Notes under the pieces: model-generated
Told to the model about the DNA's origin: nothing
Databases searched by the model: none
What the model saw: only the letters and a program-made list of their open reading frames with translations
Source of the DNA: Forficula auricularia
Lineage: Eukaryota > Arthropoda > Insecta > Dermaptera > Forficulidae
Assembly (NCBI GenBank): GCA_024734495.1
Contig: JALMQS010000073.1
Location: 1,878,674-1,942,673 of the forward strand
Direction of reading: 5' to 3'
DNA: 64,000 nucleotides
Shown here: one piece after another, positions 1 to 10,753 of the stretch
Layout of the letters: each line of letters begins with the position of its first letter
How positions within the stretch are numbered: the first letter of the stretch is position 1
Program-made: the position numbers and the translations under genes

Positions 1-284
1 TGTAATGAATATTATTGAAAGGAGAAAAACTTGTACATTTATGATCTGTAGTTTGTTAAGAAGAAAGGACAAAAAGTATAGAAAGAAATGCGAGAGGTAA
101 TTAGATTGATGATATGTATATATTGTATTGTAACAATAAATAAGACATTGTTGTAAAGAAATATTAAGCTTCTGATGAAGGTAGAGTAAGCCGAGACGAT
201 GTAAAAATTGGCCACCATTCTTCTTCTTCTTCGAGTGCCATACCAGAAACTCCTCTCCACATATACCTGTGCTGAGTGTGTTAG
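1..284. other. No gene recognised
   Basis: AT-rich sequence without a convincing ORF, repeat terminus or RNA fold. The 73-codon minus-strand frame here starts with GTG and has no recognisable motif. Confidence 0.5.
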
Positions 285-952
285 TTGTTTTACACAGATA
301 TACGCGACCTACTTTTTAACGCCGGTTCCGAGCGGCTAATTTGGAGAGGTCACTTGGCAATTATACTCTTGGTAGGTTGCTATTACTTTCCAAGAGGAGG
401 CGACTGCAAATATCTATCTAATACGGCTCTCATCTATGGAGAGGAGCCTCTAAATATTCTCTTGCTACCCTAGATGCAAATCAGAAACGAGCCGTCAAGC
501 TAATTGACGAGTCTACCGTCACCGACTCCCTCGACTCGCTGGCTCATCGAAGAAATGTCTCTGCCCTTTCCCTTTTCTATAGATACTATCACGGCAGGTG
601 CTCTGATGAGATAAAATCAATAATTCCCCCCAAAGCATGCTTTGCACGTAGCACGCGTTTTGCCGACTCCCAACACTCTTTCGCGGTCAAATTAGAAAAG
701 TGCCGGACCACTTCATTCGCCAATACATATATTCCCATGACGTCAAGGAACTGGAACTCTCTCCCAGCCTCCATCTTTCCCAGAACCTATAATCTTCAAA
801 CCTTCAAAACCGGAGTGCATAGACACCTACGTCTACACCCTCTCACTTAATCAACTTTCCCTTCTCTTCGGTAATGCAAGGGTCTTTCGAGAACCATAGG
901 AGCTGCATCTTTACTGGTGCACCCCTTCTTGCATTCGATTGCATTAAAAAAA
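285..952 (+). pseudogene. LINE ORF2 3' end (Jockey/CR1-type reverse transcriptase tail)
   Basis: The frame from about 434 to 850 is open for 138 codons and reads as the C-terminal tail of an arthropod non-LTR retrotransposon reverse transcriptase. It starts at a SHLWRGA segment, continues through SLDSLAHRRNVSALSLFYRYYHG, then a CRTTSFANTYIPMTSRNWNSLP block, and stops at 848-850. The segment before SHLW has a stop where the related copy at 10.75-11.4 kb has Glu, so the copy is dead upstream. The 3' UTR (about 851-950) matches the second copy and ends in an ATTAAAA-type tail. This tail normally follows the RT thumb domain. The catalytic RT core is absent. Family assignment is from motif memory, so the clade is uncertain. 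Confidence 0.75.
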
Positions 953-953
953 A

Positions 954-1040
954 ATCTGCCGAGACTCGGTCTCGAAACAGCGATCTTCGAGTCAGCGACC
1001 CAACACTCTAACCACTGACCCACACTCGACTCTGGCAACC
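954..1040 (-). repeat. tRNA-derived SINE fragment
   Basis: Read on the minus strand, the sequence has a tRNA-like A-box (GTCAGTGGTTAGAG) and, about 40 bases later, a B-box-like GTTTCGAGACC. It lies directly after the LINE tail. It lacks an acceptor stem, so a functional tRNA is unlikely. No target duplication was found. Confidence 0.4.
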
Positions 1041-1649
1041 ATTGTTAACCTGAAATAAAAAAAACCTCTTATAATAAATAATCTAGTTATTTATTTTTAT
1101 ACTCACCGTCCATCCTGAGTTTTGACCGATTAAAAGAGCATCTAGTAGATTAATCAAATAAATAATTTCAAATAATTTGTCAAGATCATTAAATTTATTT
1201 CAATTGTAGGACAAATAACCTTTGAAGTTAAAAAAATATACATTTAATATACAAAATAATTTTGTCAAGGACTAGGGAGAGGGGAATATCGCTGATGGAG
1301 GACCAATTAAACTTATTCTATTAGAAGAGGGGTGGTTCCTGTGCAAAATTCACGAGAACACTAGTCCATGTCACCAGCAATGCCATATCCCGCAGCGTAG
1401 TGACACCTTCAGCTCATATATATATATATAGAGAGAGAGAAATTTCAACCCCCTTAATTTGCCCCTAGAGGCAAATGGTATTCAATCGGCTTGCCGCTGA
1501 GCATGATATTCACTAAGGCTGGCTTATTTGTTAGGAGAGAGAGAGAGAGAACATGAGAAAATGAGACAGTGAGACGTGGAACAAAAATAAAATCTGACTC
1601 CATATCAGCCTGGATGTAAGAGGGTAAGAGGGTAAGAGGGTAGGTATAG
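1041..1649. other. No gene; microsatellites
   Basis: Contains (TA)/(GA) runs at about 1418-1441, a (GA) run at about 1536-1552, and a short GGTAAGA-type tandem repeat at about 1618-1645. Nothing coding is supported. Confidence 0.5.
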
Positions 1650-2060
1650 GAAGAGTAGGGATCAGGGCCAAGGCATACAGACCCCGTCGACTGCGAGGTA
1701 ATTTTGTTCGCCGTGTTGCGGGACCCCTGCGGCATTAAAAAAAAGCATGCGCAATACAAGCAAGCAAAAAAGTGCAAGCAATGTTTATGGAGCATTTCGA
1801 ACAGCCCGGAGGTTATCCTCGCGGAGGAAGCGCAAGGTGTCTGCACCCCAAGAGCAGAACAAGGAGCATAATCTAATCACGGCCATTATTGACATCCGTC
1901 GGGAGGTAATTGAATTGAGCGGCGAGGAACCATTAGCTTTGCTTGGTGCTTTTGCCTCTTCTTCTGCCGATCAAGATGGCCCTCAGTATTGTACCAGATT
2001 GCTATTCCTTTGCTCTCCATTCAAGCTAAACCCATCTTTACATGTATTGTAGGGTAGTAA
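1650..2060. other. GC-richer unique island with a 101-codon ORF
   Basis: This block is less AT-rich than its surroundings and matches no repeat elsewhere in the window. A 101-codon plus-strand frame (1747-2052) and a 130-codon minus-strand frame (1454-1846) overlap it. Neither shows a family motif, and the first is basic at its N-terminus. It could be an exon of an unknown gene, a lincRNA or a conserved non-coding element. No splice sites or promoter can be argued with confidence. Confidence 0.3.
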
Positions 2061-2085
2061 CGGTGAGATTCACAAGTGACCCATT

Positions 2086-3027
2086 TTAAGGTAGTTGTTT
2101 CGCGACAATATTAGCAAAAAGTTAATGCTAGAGTATATAGATAGTATAATTAATAACCACAAAAAGTTTTTGCTGTTTATGTACTAGCCAATTCCGTGCT
2201 CGTTTGACAAATCTGGCAACATTGTCCGAGTTTGAATATTTTTATCATAGAAATGACAGGTAAAATACCTACATTATAAAGGTCAATTTGTTAAACAAAA
2301 AGTTCTTAAGCTGTTGCAACAATGGCTAAAGCAAAAAAACGTAAAAAAGTACTAAAGTTAATCCACTTTTTAGGTTAAATATATACGTTGTTGCCCGCTT
2401 GTTTTTAGTGTAAATTTTTCATTATACATTTTTAATTATTTAATCATTATTATCTCAGAAACTGTGTTGTAACTATGAATTAAAATTTTCTTAAAAAATG
2501 TATTAGTTATTGTTTAATTAATAAAGTTGTTGTAAGGAAATAAGGACAATAGCTTATGCAAATAATTGTTTTTTTTGCCAACGTTTTGTCGACTTCTCAG
2601 GGCTCAAATAAATTAATTTCTTTACGTTAATTTATTTGAGCCCTAAGAAAGTTAACAAAGTTGACGAAACGTTGGCAAAAAATAAAAATTATTTGCATAA
2701 GCTATTGTCCTTATTTCCCTACAACAACTTTATTAATTTAATCGATGGACATAAATAATCACAATAGTTATTGTTTAATGTTGGTTTAGTTTTTTATAAC
2801 AATGGTAAGAAGAGTTTCTTAATTATAATTAAATATGTATGTAAACTTTCCGATATCCCGTATAGTGCAATGTATAAGAGTCTGAAAAAACTCTATCTAT
2901 GGAATTTAATATTTCCGGAACTATATTGTCAATAAATTTTGTTTTGCAACCAATCGATGCAGAACTATTTAAATAATAATCTATCTAAATTTCAAAAAAA
3001 ATCCTCATGGTGAAACAACTACTTTAA
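2086..3027. mobile_element. TTAA-flanked non-autonomous DNA element (diverged member)
   Basis: The left end is TTAAGGTAGTTGTTTCGCGA and the right end is its imperfect inverse, ending AACAACTACTTTAA. The left 25 bases match the termini of the copies at 11640, 25498, 56905 and 63630, but the interior differs. TTAA at both outer ends suggests a TTAA-targeting transposase such as piggyBac or Kolobok. No transposase ORF is present. It is interrupted by the foldback at 2519-2764. Confidence 0.6.
2519..2764. mobile_element. Foldback retroelement with decayed paired hammerheads
   Basis: Two inverted arms of about 90 bp each carry a decayed hammerhead-type motif ending GACGAAACGTTGGC on the plus strand (about 2637-2676) and its counterpart on the minus strand (about 2578-2607). 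The whole is bounded by a perfect 15-bp target duplication, TAGTTATTGTTTAAT, at 2504-2518 and 2765-2779. The CTGAAGA core is mutated in both arms, so cleavage is unlikely. The arms match the elements at 39.2 and 48.4 kb. Confidence 0.75.
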
Positions 3028-3838
3028 AAAGTAAGGATCCGAGGCTATGTTTTCTCTTTTATTTAGTTTGAATCCACTTTAGCTTGGAGCGCTCTATTAA
3101 TTGAGAGAGAAGAAATTACGTCTATTTAAATTTAATAACACTAATTGAGAGTCAAATGCCTTAAAATGTTGAAATACCTATTGTAATTATATAATAATAA
3201 ATATAATTTATAAGGGAAGTTAAATAGCTTATTGGGTAATGGCTGAATAACCGATTACATAAACTGTGCTATAGTGGCGTAACAGAAACCAGGTCATCAG
3301 GGCCCGTACCGAGTTTGTAAATTTTGTTTTATTAATCAAAAAATTCCTCTTGTGGCTAATTTAGTCTAAATTTGAAAGTAATAAGAATTAAATAGGTATG
3401 GATCTTTATTTTTACAATGTCAAAGAACGCCCTAGTTAACACATAACCCAGGACCGGATCATCGCATAGACAAATGAGACAAATGTCTAGGGCTAGGTCA
3501 AACTGTCTATTTTGTAAAGATATGTAAATAAGATAGTTTACTTTTCTGTAGGATAACTGTATATAATAAGCAACTAAACAAAAATATATTTTTTTTTATA
3601 TGGTTAATGAGAATTCTAAAATCTAAAGAAAATGTGTTCTTATGTTTCTTCTTATTGAAAGTAATTCTTTCGATAATTTAGAATTTTTATTTTTTATAGC
3701 CATAAGAATAATATGTAAGGGCAGCCATAAGAACTATATGTATTCTTAATATCCCACGAATTAAAAAAAAATAGTGCGTGTGACCTTTATGGGTGATTAA
3801 AGTAAAACATTTTTGACTTTTTGGCATGTATTACAATT
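3028..3838. other. No gene recognised
   Basis: AT-rich sequence with no repeat termini or ORF that I can support. Confidence 0.45.
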
Positions 3839-3839
3839 A

Positions 3840-4580
3840 AACTAAAAATAAGCTGACATGTTCTGATGTGGCCATCCACTTGACTTTACCATACAACCTG
3901 GCCTATCACTTATATTTAATATTTAATAAAATTATTTATAATCATGTAGGGGGGGGGGGGGGTTAGTTTTTCATTTTTAGATTACTGTGTGCCCACTGAT
4001 TATGTATACAAAATTTGGTTGAGTTTGGTACAAGAGTCTATATTTTCATTTTTTGACCTTACACCCCACCCCACACCAATTTTGGGCGGTTCGTTTTTGC
4101 ATTTTTAGACTTCTGGGGTCGCACTGATTATGTATACAAAATTTGGTTGAGTTTACTCAAATAGCCTAGATTTTTCATTTTTAACCCCCTCCACCCCCCT
4201 TAATTTTAGGTCGATATGCACCAAAATCTAATCAGCTCTTAATCTCACTGAACCAAAACTACATGTGAAATTTGGTTTCGATATTCACACTGGTTTTTGA
4301 GACAGCTCGTCCACAATAATTTGGTAACGCACAGACTAAAGGACAACCAGACAGACCAACTAAGAGACATTTTGTCAAAATAATTGTTATCTCGAAAAAT
4401 ATAATTTTTTCGATGTTCACTTATTAGAGATTTTTTGTAGAGCGAAATGCCATGGTTTCGCTCAATTTTTTTAATCAAAATAGTTTCAGCCGTCTTTTAG
4501 ATATTTTGAAAAAAAGAAGGAAAAAACCCACTTTTTCATGCACGATTACAATACTTGATCATACCCTGTATGGTAAAGTA
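3840..4580 (+). mobile_element. MITE with internal tandem units (TTTACCATACA ends)
   Basis: Starts with a shared block (about 3846-3902) ending ACTTTACCATACA and finishes with TGTATGGTAAAGT (about 4567-4579), its inverse. The interior has about two direct copies of a roughly 110-bp unit containing ACTGATTATGTATACAAAAT, separated by G or C runs. Other copies are at 23668-24497, 43560-44290 (minus), 45715-45985 (minus, partial) and 46585-46633 (partial). No ORF belongs to it. The superfamily is unknown. Confidence 0.65.
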
Positions 4581-5202
4581 ATAAATAAATCATATTAGAA
4601 TTTTGTTTAGTTATTCATTTTTGTTTTATTTCATCTTTTATATTTTTTGTGCTCTATTTCTTGTGGGTAAGGGAGGGGGTCCGGTAAGAAGAAAATGTCT
4701 AGGGCCCTAAAGTGGGTTAATCCCGCCCTGTCATAACTCCTCGGTGAGCAATCAACTCCCCCTCCCACCCAAAAAAACAAATTTCTGGCTACGACCTTGT
4801 CTTGACTGACCCGCGAGACAATTGGTTGCGGCACGTGACATTAATTCAATAATGCGTTAACTTCCTGTACCATACATTTCAATTACTTTCGGAACGAACC
4901 ATGTTGCCCGCATTTTATGCATGTTGCTCATCTTCGAATGTGTATAGTATTGATATTCTTTATGAAGACACGCGCTACCAACATTATTCATAATTGCCAA
5001 CATTAATACTAATAATATTACACTCGTTATATGGTTAGATAGGTTTATTTAGACAACATCTGCTTGTAAATTATTATGATATGGAATTGAATGCGAGTGA
5101 ATGTTTTCTTTAATAAAAGTAGCAACACCACCTTTGCTTCTTAATCCAGGATATGCAATCTTTTATGCATGATCGATAACCTTTCAAAGTAACTTAATTT
5201 TA
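4581..5202. other. No gene recognised
   Basis: AT-rich. The 67-codon minus-strand frame at 4631-4834 has no recognisable motif. Confidence 0.4.
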
Positions 5203-5590
5203 TTATTTTCTTGCAAAGACCGACTTGTAAGCGAAATAAGTAGGTTATAATGAAAGGCAGTCCATAAATTATTTAAATTTTGTTCAATTTCCGACGCTTC
5301 GGAGACTTTTTTCTCTCCTTCTTCAGTGTATTGAATAGGTATTGATGGGTGAGTATAACTCGGTTCCCATTTGTCTCTCCTTTTAGTGATATCAACAATA
5401 TTTTCCAACATTATACCATAAGTGTACTTGGTTATCTGATGAATCAGTTAGCATTCGTTATACTCACTCATCAATAACAATTCAATGCCCTGAAGAAGGA
5501 GAAAAAAGTCACCGAAACGTCGGAATTTGAATAAAATTTAAATAATTTATGGACTGCCTTTCAATATAAGCCACTTATTTCAAAATAACA
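5203..5590. mobile_element. Foldback element with paired hammerhead motifs
   Basis: Inverted arms of about 100 bp (about 5205-5315 and 5485-5585) share a block near AATTATTTAAATTTTGTTCA and a segment meaning 'GGCAGTCCATAAATTA'. The minus-strand motif (about 5288-5330) has GAAGC instead of GAAAC at the core, so it is probably dead. The plus-strand one is intact. It is related to the element at 12.8-13.1 kb. The 75-codon minus-strand frame here is just arm sequence. Confidence 0.65.
5486..5525 (+). ncRNA. Hammerhead ribozyme motif
   Basis: Core CTGAAGA (from 5490), one extra A, a helix II closed by GG/CC, then GAAA. The ACGT that follows is self-complementary and could form helix III in a dimer. 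Predicted cleavage follows C in ACGTC. Helix I pairs GCC before the core with GG after the site. Helix II is weak. Confidence 0.5.
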
Positions 5591-5994
5591 TTTCATTCGG
5601 GTTTAAAATGTGATTCTTATAGTGACTAGCAAAAGGGGTCACATTTGTTTATTAACAATTTGATTTTAATGAAATACCTAAGTATCGTTGAAAAAGATGA
5701 AAATAAAAATGTTATATTTTATTTAGACTTTGATTTTTGGCAGAGGTAGGTCGACTTATAACATGTTTCAAGCACATTCATCGCAGCTGGGCCTGGAATT
5801 ATTTTGGATTTTTTATGCAAAATTCGATTGGAGATTTTTTTTTAATTGAGCCTTAACGGCGATTTAACTGGTTTTTATTCGTTGCTAATTTCAAGATTTC
5901 TTTTTCTCATAATAAAATAGAGCAAGATCAGGAAATGGCAGGGCGGGGGCCTGATAATTGTGATATTTTTATTCGTTTAGATCTTTAGACATTC

Positions 5995-6203
5995 GGGGAG
6001 TCGGGTAGCTCAGTCAGCTAACGCACTGGCTTCAGCTTAGGCATCGATCGATTATGACGATGTTGAAGTGGAGGTCCGGGGTTCGATCCTAGCTGGCAAA
6101 TAAAAATTTCTACCGGCTGAAAACTCGGCTCCCTCACTAACTCTACTTATGTGCTGTCTAAATGGGCTTTGTTCCCGGTGACATTAAATCAATAAAAAAA
6201 AAA
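5995..6203 (+). repeat. Full-length tRNA-derived SINE
   Basis: The head resembles a tRNA: GGGTAGCTCAGTCAGCTAAC is the A-box region and GGTTCGATCC at about 6078-6087 is the B-box. A tRNA-unrelated body follows, then a short A-rich tail. A perfect 14-bp target duplication, ATCTTTAGACATTC, lies at 5981-5994 and 6204-6217, so the boundaries are sure. It is probably Pol III transcribed and mobilised in trans by a LINE. A minus-strand relative is at 27582-27784. Confidence 0.85.
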
Positions 6204-6217
6204 ATCTTTAGACATTC

Positions 6218-7318
6218 ATTTGACTAGCCTTTGGGGCAATTTTTTGTGCCCAGAAAGCATATATTTCAAGAGAATGGGCATATGACATACACTTATGATA
6301 GCGAAGAGGATTTTGAATATATTTCCTGACAGACAGAATATAAAAGATTATAAGCATGTATTAATCTTAAGTGAAAGGGTTAAGTGCCAAAAGTTAGAAT
6401 TATTAAAGAGGCGATTATTAATTGGCTGTTTTCCTTGTAGACCAAGAGCTAGTGTACATTTTAGACGATTATTTCAGAATGCAAATAACATATCCCATAA
6501 TTCTTACTCACCGAATCCAGTCGTTTTTAGGTGTAAATGACCCATGAAGATGTCAAAAATATTGTAAAATCAAGTCATTTTAAAATCTAGAAAATTAGTT
6601 GCTTTAAGAAATAATAATAATATTAATATTTATATATTTCGAAATTACAGAGAGTAACTTTAAATTTTTATATAAATAAATATAATAGTTCAAAATCTCA
6701 TCTGATTCCAAGTCCACTTTTGGAAAATTTATACATTTTCGTAAACTCTTAACCAACAAATTAGGTTTATTATTTTTGTACAAAACTCTGGCCTGGTTTT
6801 CATCAGTAGAGCCTTCTTTTTATTTCTTCTGAAATTGTTTTCTAATGAATTTGAGATTTAAAAAACATAATTTTTTGGTTTATAGACTTAATTGGATTGG
6901 CCTCTGAACGGCTCATACATAGACGTATAGATATATTATACCTATACTTAAATTTGTATAGGTTATTCTCATTCAACATTTGAAAACATTTAGATTATTC
7001 CTAAAGTAAAATTATAGCTTTGTACGTACCAAACGCCTGAATATAGGCAATCGATTCGTCACGTCTTCTTGGAGGCTGCGTAAAATTAAGGCTCTACAGT
7101 AGAGTACTTGAGTTTTAGAGTTCATCAATTGAAATCAACTAATCATGTTTGCCTGCCGGGATTACCAAAGTATTAAATTCATTATTAATACTATTTATTT
7201 ATTATAAGAAAATTCAATGTAAAAAATCATTTGACAATAGATTTTTCCTTATTAATTAAATACAAAAGATGCCCAGAATTAAAATCTCTATGAAATTTAT
7301 TGATACTTTCCTGTAGAA
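6218..7318. other. No gene recognised
   Basis: AT-rich; the 81-codon frame at 6295-6540 has no known motif. I see no repeat shared with the rest of the window. Confidence 0.4.
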
Positions 7319-7737
7319 CAGTGTTTCTCGAGGGGTTAACAGCGACCTAATATCATCTACACCTACTTCCACTTCCAATTTCATTTCCAAGTAGAAGACA
7401 ATAGATGAAGGGGCATTATCTAATGAATCTATCCAAAATAACCCCACATAATTCCAAAGACCTGTACACCTAATTCCAATCGCGGTTCACCGCTCTGTGT
7501 TTCTCAACCTTTTTGTTTGACGGCACACTAAAAATATCTGGAATCATTTGCGGCACACCTGAATATAAAAAAAATGAATAAAAGTTGTATGATACAAAAA
7601 AAATAATAAAGTAATTACAATTACTATTTCAAAGTTACAAAACCCATGCAATTTTAATTATTTGTCAAAAAGCCTCGAACACATTTGGCAATCTCTCGCG
7701 CCACACTAGTGTGCTGCGGTACACAAGTTGAGACGTG
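7319..7737 (+). mobile_element. Non-autonomous hAT element, split by a MITE
   Basis: Begins CAGTGTTTCTCAACCT once the inserted MITE (7329-7496) and its duplicated GTGTTTCT are taken out, and ends near GTACACAAGTTGAGACGTG at about 7737. CAGTG-type ends with a CTCAACC continuation are typical of hAT elements. The right end is decayed and no outer 8-bp duplication could be confirmed. There is no transposase. Confidence 0.6.
7329..7496. mobile_element. 8-bp-TSD MITE, CGAGGGGTG family
   Basis: Inverted ends CGAGGGGTTAACAGCG and its counterpart CGCGGTTCACCGCTCT. The perfect target duplication GTGTTTCT lies at 7321-7328 and 7497-7504. The interior contains the family's GTACACCTA, AATTCC and ATTAGATAATGCCCC blocks. 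It is inserted ten bases inside the left end of a hAT element. Confidence 0.85.
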
Positions 7738-7762
7738 AAATTCAATATGAGACTACTTTAAA

Positions 7763-8183
7763 CCAGTGGTCGCTAAACTTCTTTGAGAGTCGACCTTTCG
7801 AGAGTTTCTTGAAATTTTATCCAACCCCTTTATTTTACTTTTTATGTAATTGTAATAGAACAAACAAAAGAGGACCCCTATGTAACTTTATATTTCTATG
7901 TTTTTAAATTTCTCAAATTTATTTATTCATTAAAGATCAAAGAAATACAAATGAGTAGTACAAAATATCGTGATTTATATAGAAACTTTATAGGCCTAAT
8001 TAAATATTGTTCAAATATAAATACAATGATGATTTATATTGACCCATTAACTTTTGACTTGATACAATTTTTAATTCTGAATATCGTAAGAAGCAATCTG
8101 TTAAAAAAGCAGATCTTATGACTTGGGAAATGTTAGCTAAAATCTGACACAAGGGGGATTCTGTCGCCCCTTAGCGACCAGGC
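7763..8183 (+). mobile_element. Non-autonomous hAT-like element
   Basis: The left end CAGTGGTCGCTAAACTT is matched by an inverted right end, TTAGCGACCAGGC (about 8171-8183). Short, AT-rich and without an ORF. The target duplication is not clear, so boundaries are approximate. Confidence 0.5.
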
Positions 8184-9060
8184 CATCGTTCTGCCTTTCA
8201 TATAAAATAGTAGCTAAATATTGTCATTGGAAATATTCTGAAATCAAATTTAATAAACATTTTTTTTTAAGTTACTGTCTATAATTTCAAAATATACAAA
8301 TATTAATATTATTATTCTTTATTAAAGCAACTGATTTTCTAATTTTCTAGAGATAAAGATACAATTTCTCTCGAAACATTTGGACATTCATTTAACGTTT
8401 TGGAATTGTTTTTTTTTATAGAATTTTATTTACATATTTTAAATGAAATATGTACATCTATTAATATAAATGGCCGATCTTCTGAAATTACTTGAAATTT
8501 TAACTAACCACACCCTAAGGATGCATGTAACACTTCCAGAACCGGGAAGAGTAAATTATTTCAACTGTCCCAGAAGTAATTTCGCTATATGTTTTTTAAC
8601 TTCACTGATCCTTTAGAAAGATACCCTTTGACAAATTCACTACTACCTTCCTCGAATCGTATATAAAGATACGGCTCCCCGAATATCTTCGACCCCTATC
8701 TATAAACATCTGAAAATAGCGCCAATTCTACCACCCTCTTTTTCCTTTTACATGAGTTTACTTCCTAGTAATATTTGCATTCTGTTTATTTGTCGTACAC
8801 TCATTTTTTGGTTTAGAGAAATGCTGATAGTTTGGATTTTTGAAATTAATAGTTTCACTACAAATTGAAAAATCATTTTTTGAAAAGATGTGATATCGAT
8901 GATCTATTATTTTCCATTTCATTAATCTATCGATAATAACAACGAAACCCAAGGGCGAAACAAATTCTAATCGTAGTAATGATTTTAATGCCTTAATATT
9001 TTCTGACAAGAAAAACAAAACAAAAGCAAGGAAGGGCCTGAGAAAGAGAAAAAAAGCCGT
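8184..9060. other. No gene recognised
   Basis: AT-rich sequence with no supported ORF, repeat end or RNA structure. Confidence 0.4.
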
Positions 9061-9480
9061 TCACTTCAATAATAGAGCATTTGGGGGAAGGGTTCGGGAA
9101 TCCCGAGCGAGGATTAGCCAAGCACTCGCGCGCTAGGCCGACAAGCCTGGGTCGGCTTAGGCGCTCATCCTCTGGACCCCTGGCACCCTCGCACCCTCGT
9201 ACCCTACAACCCCTACCCTCCTTTCTCTACGACCCTAAGATTCAGCACTCGCTCGATAACCTATTCTCTTAGAGGCTGCTATGCAGCCATCTTAACAAGC
9301 CGGCCACGTTAATGCAACAATGAATTAATTAATCTCCGCCAGCATTTGCCGTCGCTTCTTTAATTAATCCGGGATAGCAATAGGGTCGTTTCTAGTTCGT
9401 ACTACTCCCACTAAGATCACTACCACGGTAATCAATAATCGATGGGTTGGGCTTAAATCTCCCTGCAAAATTACAAAATG
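9061..9480. other. GC-rich unique island
   Basis: A sharp rise in GC with runs such as CCCGAGCGAGGATTAGCC and a C-rich CCCTCGCACCC tract. Homeodomain-type TAATTAAT sites follow at about 9325-9367. It matches nothing else in the window. A plus-strand 63-codon frame spans it but has no motif. It could be a conserved non-coding or regulatory element, or an exon. Confidence 0.3.
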
Positions 9481-10023
9481 AACTAACCTCCCTCCCTACC
9501 ACCCGCTGTTCCAAATTCTTCTTCATTCCAAGATGAATGCTCTGCAGACTTGATGCTCCTAAGCTAATTAACTTATATAAGGAATGGAATCGGAATAAAA
9601 ATAAAGTCTCAAGTTCGACTCTCTTCCCCCAATTTTTTTTAGCATTACTTTACATGTAGAAAAACCAACCATCTATTGACGAGAAAGGTACTCTTCGTAC
9701 GATCTAGTAAGTCTTAGGTTAATTATAATACCCTCTTTCCTTTAGTTGTTTATCTCTCTGATTTCAATCTACAAACTTTTTCTTGAAAATTCAAGTTCAA
9801 ATTCCTTCATCTCCATTCTCTTCTTTTTAGAAATGACATACTTAAGTGCTGCGCCTTTTCAGTAAGTAACACCTTGCAATCTTTTCTATAAAACAAAAAA
9901 GAAAGAATATTTGCATTTCATTCATACACCACATCTTCTCAGACTACTTGCGCAGAAAAAAAAACATTAAAGAATGTTAGGTGCAACAAAAAAGGGGAAT
10001 GTTAAAAAATATGAAAAATAAAT
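9481..10023. other. No gene recognised
   Basis: AT-rich; no ORF or repeat structure supported. Confidence 0.4.
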
Positions 10024-10096
10024 AGAAGCTAAATTTTAGGTTAAAAAATAAAATGAGAGAGTCTTCTGTTTTTTAAATAAAATAATTTTTAATTAT

Positions 10097-10146
10097 TTCT
10101 AGAGACTATAGTTTCGAAGGCATTGCCTTCATCATCAGTCTATCAC
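10097..10146 (-). ncRNA. Hammerhead ribozyme (left arm)
   Basis: On the minus strand: TAGA, core CTGATGA, one extra T, a six-pair helix II (GAAGGC/GCCTTC around AAT), GAAA, a short helix III (ACT/AGT) and the cleavage triplet GTC, followed by TCTA, which pairs with TAGA. Predicted cleavage is between 10104 and 10103. All core bases are present. Confidence 0.75.
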
Positions 10147-10358
10147 AAATATTTCAAATTAGTTACAAATTAAGATTTATACATTGAAAATTTTGAAAAA
10201 TATATAATGTCTTTTTCTTCATGTTTCCTCTTGGGAGATTAGAATATAATAAGGTTATATCCTAATCTCCCAAGAGAAAACATGAAGAAAAGACATTATA
10301 TATTTTTCAAAATTTTCAATGTATAAATCTTAATTTGTAACTAATTTGAAATATTTGT

Positions 10359-10405
10359 GATAGACTGATGATGAAGGCAATGCCTTCGAAACTATAGTCT
10401 CTAGA
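10359..10405 (+). ncRNA. Hammerhead ribozyme (right arm)
   Basis: The same motif on the plus strand: TAGA, CTGATGA (from 10364), extra T, GAAGGC/GCCTTC, GAAA, ACT/AGT and GTC. Predicted cleavage is between 10399 and 10400, then TCTA. Identical in its core to the left-arm copy. Confidence 0.75.
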
Positions 10406-10753
10406 AATAATTAAAAATTATTTTATTTAAAAAACAGAAGACTCTCTCATTTTATTTTTAACCTAAAATAAAAACAATTCTGTTACCATCGACAGTGAAA
10501 TCTTTTATTCAACTAATAAGAAGCTAAAATGTTTATTTTAATTAATTAGTTTTACATTTTTTATTTATGATCATCATCACTATCATCATCATGCATATTT
10601 TTATATTTAGTTTAAAAGGCCGCCTTTCACGAGTCTCTTCCTGGCCAAAGAGGGAGCTACGCCCCCATGGCCTCCGATAAAGTTCGTTTTCATTAGAAAA
10701 ATAGGCTCTCAAAATTTAGTTAGCTTTAATACAAACAAGACTCATTGTTGTCT

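Larger units (their letters stand above)
10034..10518. mobile_element. Foldback retroelement with two intact inverted hammerheads
   Basis: Two near-perfect inverted arms of about 200 bp face each other, with a centre near 10250. Each arm carries the same hammerhead, on opposite strands. A perfect 10-bp target duplication, AGAAGCTAAA, lies at 10024-10033 and 10519-10528. The right arm extends about 40 bp further than the left. The longer relative at 41759-42437 has a PLE-like ORF in place of the spacer. Related to Penelope-like elements by its hammerhead and by that relative. No ORF of its own. Confidence 0.85.

Noticed and set aside
1454..2052. Overlapping 130- and 101-codon ORFs on opposite strands
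   Set aside because: No family motif, and mutual overlap suggests low stop density rather than coding.
2637..2676. Functional hammerhead at the 2.6 kb foldback
   Set aside because: The core reads CTAAGAAAG rather than CTGAAGAAG, and the other arm lost half of helix II.
6003..6090. Possible tRNA gene
   Set aside because: A- and B-boxes are present, but there is no matching acceptor stem, and the whole unit with A-tail and 14-bp duplication is a SINE.
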